From positions 1 to 30,549 of the forward strand of contig CAYYMI010000032.1 of assembly GCA_964472905.1 (NCBI GenBank): 30,549 bases of DNA, in the 5' to 3' direction. Below are positions 15,389-24,079 of the stretch, piece by piece. The stretch's first letter is position 1; each line of letters opens with the position of its first letter. A model generated the notes under the pieces. That model was given only the letters and a program-made list of their open reading frames with translations, did not search any database and had not been told where the DNA came from. This stretch comes from Hellea sp964472905 (GTDB taxonomy: Bacteria; Pseudomonadota; Alphaproteobacteria; Caulobacterales; Maricaulaceae). The position numbers and the translations under genes are program-made.

Positions 15389-17470
15389 TTAAACGGCTTT
15401 GCTAATGGAAACAGGCACCCCGTTAAGCACAGCATTGCCCGATAGATCATCGACAAGAGCGGGATCGGTTAAATCATTCATCGACACGCCCGGATTACCC
15501 GCCGCGACTGAGAGCTTCACGCCTTTACGCCCATGCCCAAATCCATGAGGGATAGACACAACGCCTTGCATGATATCCTCAGTTATCTCAGTCGGTATCT
15601 CCACGGTTCCAACATGATTGGACACCACGGCCATATCGCCATTTTCCAGTCCGAGTTTGTTTGCGTCCCCCGGATGTATCATCAGCGTGCAGCGGTTTGG
15701 CCCCTTAAGCAGGCGATGACTATTATGTAGCCAGCTATTATTCGAGCGAATATGGCGGCGACCAATGAGGCTAAATTCAACATCTTGAGCGGTATCTAAT
15801 CCAGCTTTAAAGGCTGCTAAATCTTTCAGCGGCATCTCAGGCGCGCAATGTATGAGACTATCCTCTGTTTTCAGACGTTCAGGCAGGCGCGGCTGAAGCG
15901 GCCCCATATCATAACCATTCGGATGGGCCTCAATCTCGGCTAATGTAATCTTATGCGGCGAAGCCTGCATCATTTGATCAAGTATTATGCGCGGCTCTAT
16001 TTTTTCTGGTGCTTCATTTTCGCCTTGGGCAATTCTTATCGCGCCTTCGAGGTCAGCCATGATTTCCCAATCAGCTTTACTGTCCTCGTCTTTGTCAAAA
16101 AGCGCTTGCGAATAGGCGGCGTAATTACGAATGGCGAGCGGGGTAAAGAAAAGCGGATAATGATCGCGCTCCAATGGCCCGCAAGGCGGCAGAATATAAT
16201 CGGCATGGCGCGTAGTCTCTGTGACATACATATCTATCGAAACCATAAGCTCGAGACTTTCAAGCGCTGCGTCTAGCTGCCGCCCACCCGGCGCGGATAA
16301 AACAGGGTTACCCGCCAAAGTGAGCAAAGCGCCGATTTGGCCCTCGCCCTCTGTTGTGATTTCAGGCGCGAGTTCTGCAGAAGGGAGCTCCCCTAAAACC
16401 TCAGGCCGTCCAGAAAGACGATTATGATAACGCCCATAAGATCCCGTCCCGCTACGCTCTACGGGATCAATTATTGAATCGGGAAACATCACCCCGCCCT
16501 CGCGGTCAACATTACCTGTCGATATATTGAGAAGCTGTATCAAGTAATGGTTCAGCGTACCGTGCTTCACAACTGAGACACCCATACGCCCATAAACAAT
16601 CGCAGGCTGGCCACTACCCAGCTCTGCCGCAATCGCGCGCATATCATTGGCCGTAACGCCGCAATAATCTGAGAGCTCATCAAGATTAAACTGATGGATT
16701 TGCGCCCATGCCGCGTCCCATCCCTTAAGCATCGGCATTAACCGCCTTGGATTGACAAGCCCTGCTTCATCAAGAGCTAACAGCAAGCCTAAAAACAATG
16801 CAGTGTCTGTGCCGGGTTTTACAAAATAATGCTCATCTGCGACTTTGGCCGTTTCGCTGCGGCGCGGATCCACAACAACAAACTTTCCGCCGCGAGCTTG
16901 TAGGCGCTGAATGCGTTTTTTAACATTCGGCACCGTCCATAGCGAGCCGTTAGAGGCCAAAGGATTGCCGCCAACACAGAGCATATACATGGTACGGTCA
17001 ATATCCGGCACGGGGTAAAGCGCGTTATGACCGTACACCCATTTCTGGCAAATCATATGCGGGAGTTGATCGAGCGTTGAAGCCGAGTAAATCCCTTTCG
17101 CGCCCCATGATTTAGTCAGGCCGCGCATGGAAAAGGAATTAGAATAATTATGCGCGTTTGGATTACCTAGATAAAGCGCCGCAACTTTTGCCCCTGCAAC
17201 AATGCTTTGATGCTTGGCCGCAATTTCAGAAAAGGCTTGATCCCAAGAAATCTCTTCCCAATCTTCACCAACTTTTTTTACAGGATGTCGCAAGCGATCA
17301 GGATCATTTTGAAGATCAGGTATCGCTGTGGCTTTGGGACAAATATAACCTTCGGACAAAACATGGTCAGGGTTACCTTTGACGGATGTAACTTTACCGT
17401 CTTCAACAGTCATTAGGACACCGCAATTAGCTTCACAAAGGTGACATGTTCTTGCGTGAATTTCAGCCAT
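15389..17470 (-). CDS. Molybdopterin oxidoreductase (DMSO reductase family), cytoplasmic
   Basis: Mo/W-bisPGD enzyme of 693 residues. The N-terminal [4Fe-4S] site is Cys9, Cys12, Cys16 and Cys44 (CHLCEANC...YICPK) with Lys46 behind it, as in formate dehydrogenases and assimilatory nitrate reductases. GRMGVSVVKHGTLNHYLIQLLN and NVDREGG mark the cofactor domain, and a C-terminal molydop_binding domain begins near residue 570 (IGRRHIRSNNSWLHNS). No Tat signal is present, so it is cytoplasmic. No partner Fe-S or cytochrome subunit is next to it. Cys141 in LPHMICQ is a candidate Mo ligand by position, but this is uncertain. The substrate is unknown. The symporter follows in the same operon, and a good AGGGA site precedes the ATG. 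Confidence 0.9.
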   Translation of the reverse strand: MAEIHARTCHLCEANCGVLMTVEDGKVTSVKGNPDHVLSEGYICPKATAIPDLQNDPDRLRHPVKKVGEDWEEISWDQAFSEIAAKHQSIVAGAKVAALYLGNPNAHNYSNSFSMRGLTKSWGAKGIYSASTLDQLPHMICQKWVYGHNALYPVPDIDRTMYMLCVGGNPLASNGSLWTVPNVKKRIQRLQARGGKFVVVDPRRSETAKVADEHYFVKPGTDTALFLGLLLALDEAGLVNPRRLMPMLKGWDAAWAQIHQFNLDELSDYCGVTANDMRAIAAELGSGQPAIVYGRMGVSVVKHGTLNHYLIQLLNISTGNVDREGGVMFPDSIIDPVERSGTGSYGRYHNRLSGRPEVLGELPSAELAPEITTEGEGQIGALLTLAGNPVLSAPGGRQLDAALESLELMVSIDMYVTETTRHADYILPPCGPLERDHYPLFFTPLAIRNYAAYSQALFDKDEDSKADWEIMADLEGAIRIAQGENEAPEKIEPRIILDQMMQASPHKITLAEIEAHPNGYDMGPLQPRLPERLKTEDSLIHCAPEMPLKDLAAFKAGLDTAQDVEFSLIGRRHIRSNNSWLHNSHRLLKGPNRCTLMIHPGDANKLGLENGDMAVVSNHVGTVEIPTEITEDIMQGVVSIPHGFGHGRKGVKLSVAAGNPGVSMNDLTDPALVDDLSGNAVLNGVPVSISKAV

Positions 17471-17625
17471 AAACTTCCCTGCTATTTTCAGTCAGTATGA
17501 CGAGCTCAGCTAATTATGCAATTCCTTGATTCTATTATTGCCTCGCGAATAGATATAATCGCTATCTTGCCTTTCATTTGCTCGGCCTATACCCCTGTGA
17601 AGAATTTCAAGAAATATTGATAGTT

Positions 17626-18402
17626 ATGACCCAAAATCTCAAATTTGATATGATAGCGCCTAGTATTGGACAGCTTACACTTTCTCAACCTGAACGCCGT
17701 AATGCCCTCAATGCACAAATGTGGGCCGACCTTCCGAAAATATTGGATAAAGCCGCTAAAACGAAAGGGCTTCGCGTGCTGGTCGTCACTGGCGATGGCG
17801 AGCATTTTGCCAGCGGGGCTGACATATCAGAATTTGAAACCTTATATGCAACAGTTGAGAGCGCGAAAAAAATAAGTGATGATATCGCCGCAGGGTTTGA
17901 CGCCCTTGCTAAATTCCCAATGCCGACGATTGCCATGATCCGTGGGGCCTGCGTGGGCGGCGGCTGTGCTCTGGCACTTTGCTGTGACGTGCGATTTGCT
18001 GACACGACATCAAAATTTGCCATAACACCCGCCAAACTCGGCCTTGTTTATCCCTTTTCCGATGTTCAGCGCCTAATCGAAACCGTTGGCATCCCTCATG
18101 CCAAAGACATGTTATTCTCGGCGCGCGTAATCCAATCCAAAGCTGCGCGCAAAATGGGGCTGATCAATCAAATCTTTAAAGTCGATAATCTGAAAGCCAA
18201 AACCATAGAATATGCAGAAGGTATAACAAAGCTTTCACCTCAAACACTGAAAGTCACCAAACAAATGTTCGCGGCGTATCAAGCAGGACAATTTGGTGAA
18301 ACATCGCAAAGCATGGGCTGGTTCTTAGATGGATTTTCTAATGACGATTTCAAAAAAGGGTACAAAGCTTTTCTAGAGAAGCGAAAGCCTGAGTTTTCAT
18401 AA
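17626..18402 (+). CDS. Crotonase-family protein lacking both hydratase glutamates
   Basis: Enoyl-CoA hydratase/isomerase fold, 258 residues from the ATG at 17626. The CoA oxyanion-hole segments are present: FASGADISEF (61-70) and RGACVGGGCALAL (106-118). In enoyl-CoA hydratase the two catalytic acids lie in GGGCEL and QPE; here the positions hold Ala115 and Pro135 (FAITPAKLG), so simple hydration is unlikely. The protein may be an isomerase, a decarboxylase or another acyl-CoA enzyme. A TTG at 17578 in the same frame would add 16 residues unlike the family and is not used. It stands alone, divergent from the molybdoenzyme and convergent with the CitE-like gene. Confidence 0.85.
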   Translation: MTQNLKFDMIAPSIGQLTLSQPERRNALNAQMWADLPKILDKAAKTKGLRVLVVTGDGEHFASGADISEFETLYATVESAKKISDDIAAGFDALAKFPMPTIAMIRGACVGGGCALALCCDVRFADTTSKFAITPAKLGLVYPFSDVQRLIETVGIPHAKDMLFSARVIQSKAARKMGLINQIFKVDNLKAKTIEYAEGITKLSPQTLKVTKQMFAAYQAGQFGETSQSMGWFLDGFSNDDFKKGYKAFLEKRKPEFS

Positions 18403-18446
18403 AAAATGCAGGACTGGCTCTAAATGGGTATCATAACCAGTCCTGC
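18401..18446 (-). terminator. Rho-independent terminator of the CitE-like gene
   Basis: Perfect 10-base inverted repeat GCAGGACTGG (18408-18417) and CCAGTCCTGC (18437-18446), separated by 19 bases. On the minus strand the stem is followed by a T run (ATTTTTT, 18407-18401), as expected of a terminator for the gene that ends at 18583. On the plus strand no T run follows, though the stem sits just after the crotonase stop and may still slow transcription there. Confidence 0.6.
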
Positions 18447-18582
18447 TCATATCTTACAAAACTCAAGGGTAAATTGTTTTGTAAATTTTATCTCTTAAGG
18501 GGAGGAAGAGATATAAACCTTAAGACCATAATGCCATATCACATACAATAAAACTGGGCGTGATAATGACGTGAGATGCCCG

Positions 18583-19398
18583 TTATCGCCTGTCCTTGTG
18601 TCTCAAAACGCGCTGCGCTTTTTTGACGACTGGCGCTTCCACAAATTTTCCGTCCAGTAAAACAACATTGCCATTGGCAGCCTTATAAGCGTCTATCACG
18701 CGCTCGGCATGTAACATCTCTTCGGGGGTGGGAGCCAAGGCCGTATGAATACGTTCTATCTGGGCAGGATGGATGGCAGAGCGCGCGTGAATGCCAAGAC
18801 TTTTGGCACGCGCTGTAGTGGCCTCGCAATCGTCTAAATCCTTCACATCAATATGAGGTACATCGAACAACATCACATCATAGAGAGTCGCCGCAGCAAC
18901 GAGACGTGAGCGCGCATAAAGATGTGTATCCCACGACAGGTCGCAATCCACATCCCCTGCATAATCAATAGCCCCATACATCCCAAGACTGACGCGGCTA
19001 TGCGAAAATATATCTTCGCAATTAAGCAAGCCTTCAGCGCTTTCTATAATGGTAAAAAACGCGCCTAACGCATCAGGTAATGCCACATCTAAATCATTTA
19101 ATTGAGACTTAGATGCCACCTTGGGAATCATCACAAAGGGAAGTGTCAGGCCACTATCTTTAAGCTTCGTTATATCGGCTTGGCCATCAGATGTATCAAG
19201 TCCATTAATCCGCAAAGACACATGTTTATGATCTGTCTGTCCTAACCATTCCAAAACGTCTTGACGGGCCTGCGCCTTCTCACTTGGCCCAACAGCATCT
19301 TCAAGATCAATACAAACCAGGTCAGCCCCTGCTGAGCAGGCCTTTTCAAAACGGTCAGGGCGGTTGCCTGGAACAAAGAGCTGGGAACGGTAATGCAT
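18583..19398 (-). CDS. CitE-like / HpcH-HpaI aldolase family CoA-ester lyase
   Basis: TIM-barrel lyase of 271 residues, related to citrate lyase beta subunit and malyl-/citramalyl-CoA lyases. Family marks: SQLFVPGNRPDRFEKA at the N-terminus, CIDLEDAVGPSEK (29-41), Arg63 in SLRIN, MIPKV, the metal ligands Glu119 (IIESAEGLLN) and Asp145 (GAIDYAGDV), AIHPAQI and the C-terminal DGKFVEAPVVKKAQ tail. No citrate lyase alpha or gamma genes accompany it, so a stand-alone acyl-CoA lyase is more likely than a citrate lyase subunit. The exact CoA ester cannot be read from sequence. No strong ribosome site is visible before the ATG. Confidence 0.9.
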   Translation of the reverse strand: MHYRSQLFVPGNRPDRFEKACSAGADLVCIDLEDAVGPSEKAQARQDVLEWLGQTDHKHVSLRINGLDTSDGQADITKLKDSGLTLPFVMIPKVASKSQLNDLDVALPDALGAFFTIIESAEGLLNCEDIFSHSRVSLGMYGAIDYAGDVDCDLSWDTHLYARSRLVAAATLYDVMLFDVPHIDVKDLDDCEATTARAKSLGIHARSAIHPAQIERIHTALAPTPEEMLHAERVIDAYKAANGNVVLLDGKFVEAPVVKKAQRVLRHKDRR

Positions 19399-19561
19399 AT
19401 TAGTTTTTTACAGCCAAGAACATGATTTGACTACTAGTACATCTACAATAATTACATAATATATTTCTGGCCGACACTCTCAAATGAGCTATTGTAAGAT
19501 TATTGGCCGTAAAGAAACCTTGAGGATTATCTCAAATCAAGCGTTAAAGGACTCCTGTACT

Positions 19562-20194
19562 ATGCTTAAACTCTATGATTGCACCACTGCCCCTAGTCCG
19601 CGCCGCGCGCGTATGTTGCTGGCCGAGAAGAATATTGAGCATGAAAATATTCAAGTTGACCTGAGAACAGGTGAACAAATGGGTGATGCCTATAGAGCTA
19701 TAAATCCTCGTTGTACTGTCCCTGCTCTTGTGACCAATGATGGTGATGTTCTCACGCAGAATGCTGAGATACTGGCCTTTATTGAGGCCACCTTTCCTGA
19801 AAATCCAATGACAGGTAGAACGCCTAAAGAAAAAGCTGCAATTGCGAAATGGAATTGGCGCGCTGAAAATGAAGGGCTTGCAGCTATTGCTGAGGCGCTC
19901 CGCAATGCCTCCCCCGCTATGAAAGATCGCGCCTTGCCCGGCCCGCGTAATATCGCGCAAATCCCGGAGCTAGCCCAGCGCGGATTACAACGAATTGCCT
20001 GGTTCTTTGAAGACCTAAACACGCACCTTGAAAACAACCCACATGTCGCTGGCGAAGGCTACTCTGTCGCTGACATGACGGCGACTGTCGTGGTTGATTT
20101 TGCAAGATGGGTAAAGGTCTACCCCTTAGAAACACAAACCGCTCTTTTAGAATGGCATGAGCGTATGAAAGCTCGCCCATCATACACAGCTTAA
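19562..20194 (+). CDS. Glutathione S-transferase family protein
   Basis: 210 residues from the ATG at 19562. The N-terminal thioredoxin-like domain opens MLKLYDCTTAPSPRRARM, has the cis-proline segment RCTVPALV near residue 52-59 and the glutathione-binding pair following as LTQNAEILAFIE (Gln/Asn-Ala-Glu in place of the usual E-S). The all-alpha C-terminal domain contains GEGYSVADMTATVV, the GST N-capping-box motif. An upstream frame opening at 19484 adds 26 residues that do not resemble GSTs; AAAGGA lies 10 bases before the chosen ATG. Cytoplasmic; electrophile or stress substrate unknown. The gene is monocistronic. Confidence 0.88.
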   Translation: MLKLYDCTTAPSPRRARMLLAEKNIEHENIQVDLRTGEQMGDAYRAINPRCTVPALVTNDGDVLTQNAEILAFIEATFPENPMTGRTPKEKAAIAKWNWRAENEGLAAIAEALRNASPAMKDRALPGPRNIAQIPELAQRGLQRIAWFFEDLNTHLENNPHVAGEGYSVADMTATVVVDFARWVKVYPLETQTALLEWHERMKARPSYTA

Positions 20195-20244
20195 GAGAGC
20201 CAGAATTCCAACTTTTACACGAATATGTGCCATACTCCGCACAA

Positions 20245-20258
20245 TGACAGCGCTGTCA
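20245..20258. promoter_or_regulatory. 14-base perfect palindrome upstream of pckA (candidate operator)
   Basis: TGACAGCGCTGTCA is an exact palindrome located 122 bases before the pckA ATG, in the 186-base GST-pckA spacer. Its symmetry and central GCGC are what LacI-family operators in proteobacteria often look like. In Sinorhizobium pckA is controlled by the LacI-type regulator PckR, which makes a regulatory role plausible. No regulator gene is adjacent. AT-rich sequence between it and the gene could hold the promoter, but I cannot place -35/-10 boxes firmly. Confidence 0.5.
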
Positions 20259-20380
20259 CGTTAAATCATTGAAATATATAGATATTTACGGCTTATAAAG
20301 TTGATTATGATATCTATTCTGCTAGTGCCGCGTAGACTGGCGTAGAAAACAATAAATTAGAGTGATGAGTAGGGGTTCAA

Positions 20381-21967
20381 ATGAGCACGAACGCACGCAA
20401 ACTTGGCGTTAAAGGTTTCGAAGCCGATTATAATATTCATTGGAATTGGAGCCCTGCTCGCTTTTATGAGACGGCTGTGCGTGAAGAAGGCGCGCAAATC
20501 GCTAAAGGCGGCGCGCTCGTAGTTAAAACGGGTAAACATACTGGCCGTTCTGCTACAGATAAATTTGTTGTGCGCGACGAGGTCACAGAAGATAAAGTCT
20601 GGTGGGAAGCCACAGATCACATCTCGCCAGAACAATTTAACGCCCTAAGAGAAGATTTTGAAGCCCATATGAAAAGCCTTACGCTTTACGGCCAAGATAC
20701 ATTTGGCGGGGCGGATATGGAACACCGCCTGCCCGTTCAAATCATTACTGAGTATGCGTGGCACGGGCTATTTGTGCACCATTTGCTACGTCAACCCACG
20801 GCTACAGAACTTGAGTCTTATCAGCATGAATACACAATTATCAATCTGCCGAGCTTTCGCGCCAACCCAGCCAAGCATGGTGTACGGTCGGAAACAGTTA
20901 TAGCCGTTAATATGAAGGACAAAGTCGTTTTGATTGGCGGCACATCATATGCAGGCGAGACCAAAAAATCAGTATTCTCAATTATGAATTACCTGCTCCC
21001 TGAAAAGCGGGTCATGCCGATGCATTGCTCTGTCAATGTGGATGATAGTGATAATGGCGCCATTTTCTTTGGCCTCTCAGGTACAGGTAAAACGACCCTC
21101 TCGGCCAACCCTGACCGCACACTCGTTGGGGATGATGAACATGGTTGGTCTGAAAACGGCTTATTTAACTTTGAAGGCGGCTGTTACGCGAAAATGATCA
21201 ACCTCTCACCCGAGGCCGAGCCAGAAATCTACGCCACCTCAGGCATGTGGGGCACAGTTCTTGAAAATGTGGTTATGGACCCCGTGACGCGCGAATTTGA
21301 TTTCGCCGATGATAGTTTAGCAGTTAATAGCCGCGGGGCTTATGACTTAACGGCCATTCCAAATTCGAGCCCAACTGGCCGCTGCGGTCAGCCTAAGACG
21401 CTTGTAATGCTAACGGCGGATGCCTTTGGGGTTTTGCCACCGATCTCTAAGCTTACACCCCAGCAAGCCATGTATCATTTCTTATCAGGTTATACGGCAA
21501 AAGTTGCAGGCACAGAAAAAGGCGTTGTAGAACCAACAGCAACATTCTCAGCCTGTTTTGGCGCCCCCTTTATGCCACGTCATCCCGCCATTTATGGCGA
21601 GCTACTACGTGATCTGGTGGCCGAACATGATGTACAGTGCTGGCTCCTTAATACAGGCTGGACGGCTGGTCCGTATGGCATCGGGCACCGCATGCCGATA
21701 AAAGCAACGCGGACGATGCTCAACGCAGCGTTAGATGGCTCTTTAGCCAAAGGTGAGTTCAGAACGGATAAAAACTTTGGTGTTGAAGTTCCGACGGCTA
21801 TTGCCGGGGTTGATTCAAACTTACTCGATCCACGCAGTACGTGGTCTGATGGCGAGGCTTATGATTTACAAGCTCAAAAATTGGTTGCCATGTTTATCGA
21901 AAACTTTGCAAAATTTGAGAATCGCGTCACCGACGACGTCAAAGCGGCGGCCCCTCAAGCCGCGTAA
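20381..21967 (+). CDS. pckA: Phosphoenolpyruvate carboxykinase (ATP)
   Basis: Gluconeogenic enzyme: oxaloacetate plus ATP to PEP, CO2 and ADP in the cytoplasm. 528 residues, the normal size for the ATP-dependent class. Visible are RSATDKFVV near the N-terminus, the oxaloacetate/metal region YAGETKKSVF (190-199) with MHCSVNVDD (214-222, His215), the P-loop GLSGTGKTTLS (231-241), GDDEHGW (250-256) and NFEGGCYAK. An AGGGG ribosome site sits 5 bases before the ATG. The palindrome upstream may serve regulation. The damaged HAD gene follows 14 bases after the stop. Confidence 0.98.
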   Translation: MSTNARKLGVKGFEADYNIHWNWSPARFYETAVREEGAQIAKGGALVVKTGKHTGRSATDKFVVRDEVTEDKVWWEATDHISPEQFNALREDFEAHMKSLTLYGQDTFGGADMEHRLPVQIITEYAWHGLFVHHLLRQPTATELESYQHEYTIINLPSFRANPAKHGVRSETVIAVNMKDKVVLIGGTSYAGETKKSVFSIMNYLLPEKRVMPMHCSVNVDDSDNGAIFFGLSGTGKTTLSANPDRTLVGDDEHGWSENGLFNFEGGCYAKMINLSPEAEPEIYATSGMWGTVLENVVMDPVTREFDFADDSLAVNSRGAYDLTAIPNSSPTGRCGQPKTLVMLTADAFGVLPPISKLTPQQAMYHFLSGYTAKVAGTEKGVVEPTATFSACFGAPFMPRHPAIYGELLRDLVAEHDVQCWLLNTGWTAGPYGIGHRMPIKATRTMLNAALDGSLAKGEFRTDKNFGVEVPTAIAGVDSNLLDPRSTWSDGEAYDLQAQKLVAMFIENFAKFENRVTDDVKAAAPQAA

Positions 21968-21981
21968 TTCGCGGCTTCAAC

Positions 21982-22602
21982 ATGCCACAAACATCCTTGG
22001 CTAAACCTAAAGTCCTGCTTTTTGATCTGGGCGGGGTGATAGTGCGATGGACGGGTATTGAAGCGCTTTCAGATATGACGGGAATGAGCCGCGATAAGGT
22101 CTTAGAAACATTTGCCGCCTCACCTATTTTTTCGGCTTATGAAATCGGCCAATGTGATGACGAGACCTTTATCCAGGAACTGATTTCAGTTTTTAAATTG
22201 GGTGTTCGCCCTGACGAAGCTCGCAAACTCTGGCAAGTCTGGGTGGGTGAAACTTACCCTGGAACCAAACACGCGCTTAAATCACTCAAAGACGATTATA
22301 CGATTGCGTGCCTATCCAATACGAATGCCTTACATTAGGAATGGCTCTCAATTCATATTATCATTGATGATTATTTTGACCACGGCTACGCCTCTCACCT
22401 GATTAAGGCTGCCAAACCAAATGCCGAATGCTATCAGTTTCCGGTCAAAGATATGGATGTAAACCCAAGCGATATATGGTTTTTTGATGATACGCAGGCC
22501 AATGTCGACGCAGCGAACGTGGTTGGCATGACCGCGTTTCATGTGGATCGCTCAGTTGGCGTCATCCCGCTTTTGAAAGAACTTGAACTCCTACCCGCCT
22601 AA
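21982..22602 (+). pseudogene. HAD-superfamily hydrolase interrupted by an in-frame amber codon
   Basis: The frame runs 118 codons to a TAG at 22336-22338 and then stays open in the same frame for 88 more codons to TAA at 22602. The two halves together are one HAD-IA phosphatase-like protein of 206 codons. Motif I FDLGGVIV and motif II LSNTN precede the stop; the lysine region HLIKAAKPNAE and motif IV FFDDTQANVDAA follow it. Relatives usually read SNTN-x-x-HW at this point, so the stop most simply arises from one base change, TGG to TAG. The product upstream of it lacks motifs III and IV and should be inactive. A sequencing error or amber read-through is possible. It is 14 bases after pckA. 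Confidence 0.8.
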
Positions 22603-22685
22603 TACGCATCATAATAGTTCATAATTGAAATATGCTATTCAGCTGTGTTGATTGAATTTTCATCTCTTTTGGAGTATGAAGGCCC

Positions 22686-23438
22686 ATGACCTCACGACGT
22701 ATACGCCCGCTTAAAGCCTATAAGCACTTCCGAAAACTCATTGCTGATAAGGAAGATACAACGCAAGTCTTTAATATAGTCGAAGCTTTGGATGGTTCAA
22801 ATCTTGAGAAAGACTTTAAACGGTTCATGAAAACATCTGCAGGACAAGCGCGCTATGCAGAGCGCAAAAACCTTGTCCCCTTGCTTGATGATCATGAAAC
22901 TCTTCGCAAGCTTCCTATGGGTTCAGTCGGGCAACATTATTGCGACTTTATGGAAACACAGGGCCTTTCAGCGCAAGGCCTCGTCGATGAATATGACCGC
23001 TGGGGAAAACGGCTTGAGGACTATTATGACGCCGATGTGGCATGGTTTGGCAATCGCCGCCGTGACGTGCATGACTTAATGCATATTATGACAGGCTATA
23101 GCCGTGACGCGCTAGGTGAAGCGAGCGTTCTCAATTTCACTCATAGTCAACATGGCGGGTTAGGTATCTACTTCATCGCCCATATGGCTTCACTGGAAAT
23201 CAGAAAACATGCGCCGAAAGGCGCGCCTGTCTGGAAAGCCATACGAGAGGCCAAAGCCAATGGTTTGGCCGCAGAAAATATTATTAAACAAGACATTATG
23301 GCCCTGCTCGCAGAGCCTTTAGACGCCGCACGTGAGCGCCTTAACATTCGCACCGCGGCGCAATATCACAAAGTTCATGATATGATGCACAATGCAGGAA
23401 TAGACCCATTTGGCGTTGTCAGCACTCAAGTCGCTTAA
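22686..23438 (+). CDS. coq4: Coq4-family ubiquinone biosynthesis protein
   Basis: 250 residues. The Coq4 metal-binding signature HDxxH-x11-E is exact: His129, Asp130, His133 and Glu145 (DVHDLMHIM...ALGE). Coq4 acts in ubiquinone synthesis on the polyprenylated ring and has been linked to removal and hydroxylation at ring carbon C1. FTHSQHGGLGIYFIA and PVWKAIREAKANG are further family-like segments. A GGAG and an AAGG lie before the ATG. It follows the HAD gene by 83 bases and ends 1 base from the convergent carbonic anhydrase gene. No other ubi genes are nearby. Confidence 0.88.
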   Translation: MTSRRIRPLKAYKHFRKLIADKEDTTQVFNIVEALDGSNLEKDFKRFMKTSAGQARYAERKNLVPLLDDHETLRKLPMGSVGQHYCDFMETQGLSAQGLVDEYDRWGKRLEDYYDADVAWFGNRRRDVHDLMHIMTGYSRDALGEASVLNFTHSQHGGLGIYFIAHMASLEIRKHAPKGAPVWKAIREAKANGLAAENIIKQDIMALLAEPLDAARERLNIRTAAQYHKVHDMMHNAGIDPFGVVSTQVA

Positions 23439-23439
23439 A

Positions 23440-24069
23440 TTAAGCCTCAATCAGCTCAAACTCACCCGTATTATTGGACATCATCAGGCGTGCTTGGATG
23501 ATGGAGAAATAAGCGCCTTGAATTTTAAGCGCTCCAGCCTCCACGGCATCTTTGACAAAGGGGTATGACATAAGGTTGGTCATAGATTGACGCACCCCCT
23601 CTAATTCCATCTCTAAAACGATTTCATCTTCGGGAAGATTGCGGGCCAAAACACGGTCCCGAACATCATTGATGATTGAGACCCACTTACCAACATAGCC
23701 AGCCTCTGGGTCGTGCCCCATACCGTCTAGACATCCTCTAATACCGCCGCAGCTTTCATGTCCCATGACGACAATCATTTCGACCTTAAGAACTTTAACC
23801 GCATATTCAATTGTGGCCGCCGTCCCATAAAATCCGTCATCAGCACCACTGGGGGGGACAATATTGGCTACATTACGCGTAACAAACATTTCGCCGGGAT
23901 AAGCATCGAAAATATCCGTAGGGTCAACGCGGCTATCGGAACAGGCAATCAGCATGACCTTGGGGCTTTGCCCCTTAGTTCCGAGTTTTTCATAGAGCTT
24001 TTTCTGACCAATATAATCGCCTGCACGAAAGGCCTTATAGCCGGCGATTAACTTCTCTTTTCTGCTCAT
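23440..24069 (-). CDS. Beta-class carbonic anhydrase
   Basis: Zinc enzyme interconverting CO2 and bicarbonate; 209 residues from the ATG at 24069. Zinc ligands and the active-site dyad are clear: Cys43, Asp45 and Arg47 (IACSDSR), His104 and Cys107 (GHESCGG). RNVANIVPP and TIEYAV are standard beta-CA segments. I prefer the ATG at 24069 because GAGG lies 5 bases upstream; an earlier in-frame start at 24108 would overlap the sugar dehydrogenase gene and adds a tail unlike the family. It is last in the minus-strand folA-hfl series, 10 bases after the preceding stop. No signal peptide, so cytoplasmic. Confidence 0.96.
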   Translation of the reverse strand: MSRKEKLIAGYKAFRAGDYIGQKKLYEKLGTKGQSPKVMLIACSDSRVDPTDIFDAYPGEMFVTRNVANIVPPSGADDGFYGTAATIEYAVKVLKVEMIVVMGHESCGGIRGCLDGMGHDPEAGYVGKWVSIINDVRDRVLARNLPEDEIVLEMELEGVRQSMTNLMSYPFVKDAVEAGALKIQGAYFSIIQARLMMSNNTGEFELIEA

Positions 24070-24079
24070 CATGACCTCA

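Noticed and set aside
17554..17559. TATAAT box upstream of the crotonase
   Set aside because: A perfect -10 hexamer, but the nearest TTGATT is 22 bases away, too far for a standard promoter; not listed as a promoter.
17578..17625. Upstream TTG start for the crotonase
   Set aside because: The 16 extra residues do not match the family and the ATG at 17626 gives the normal N-terminus.
20372..20382. GGGGTTCAAAT resembling a tRNA T-arm
   Set aside because: There is no matching acceptor stem, D-arm or anticodon stem around it; it is the ribosome site and start of pckA.
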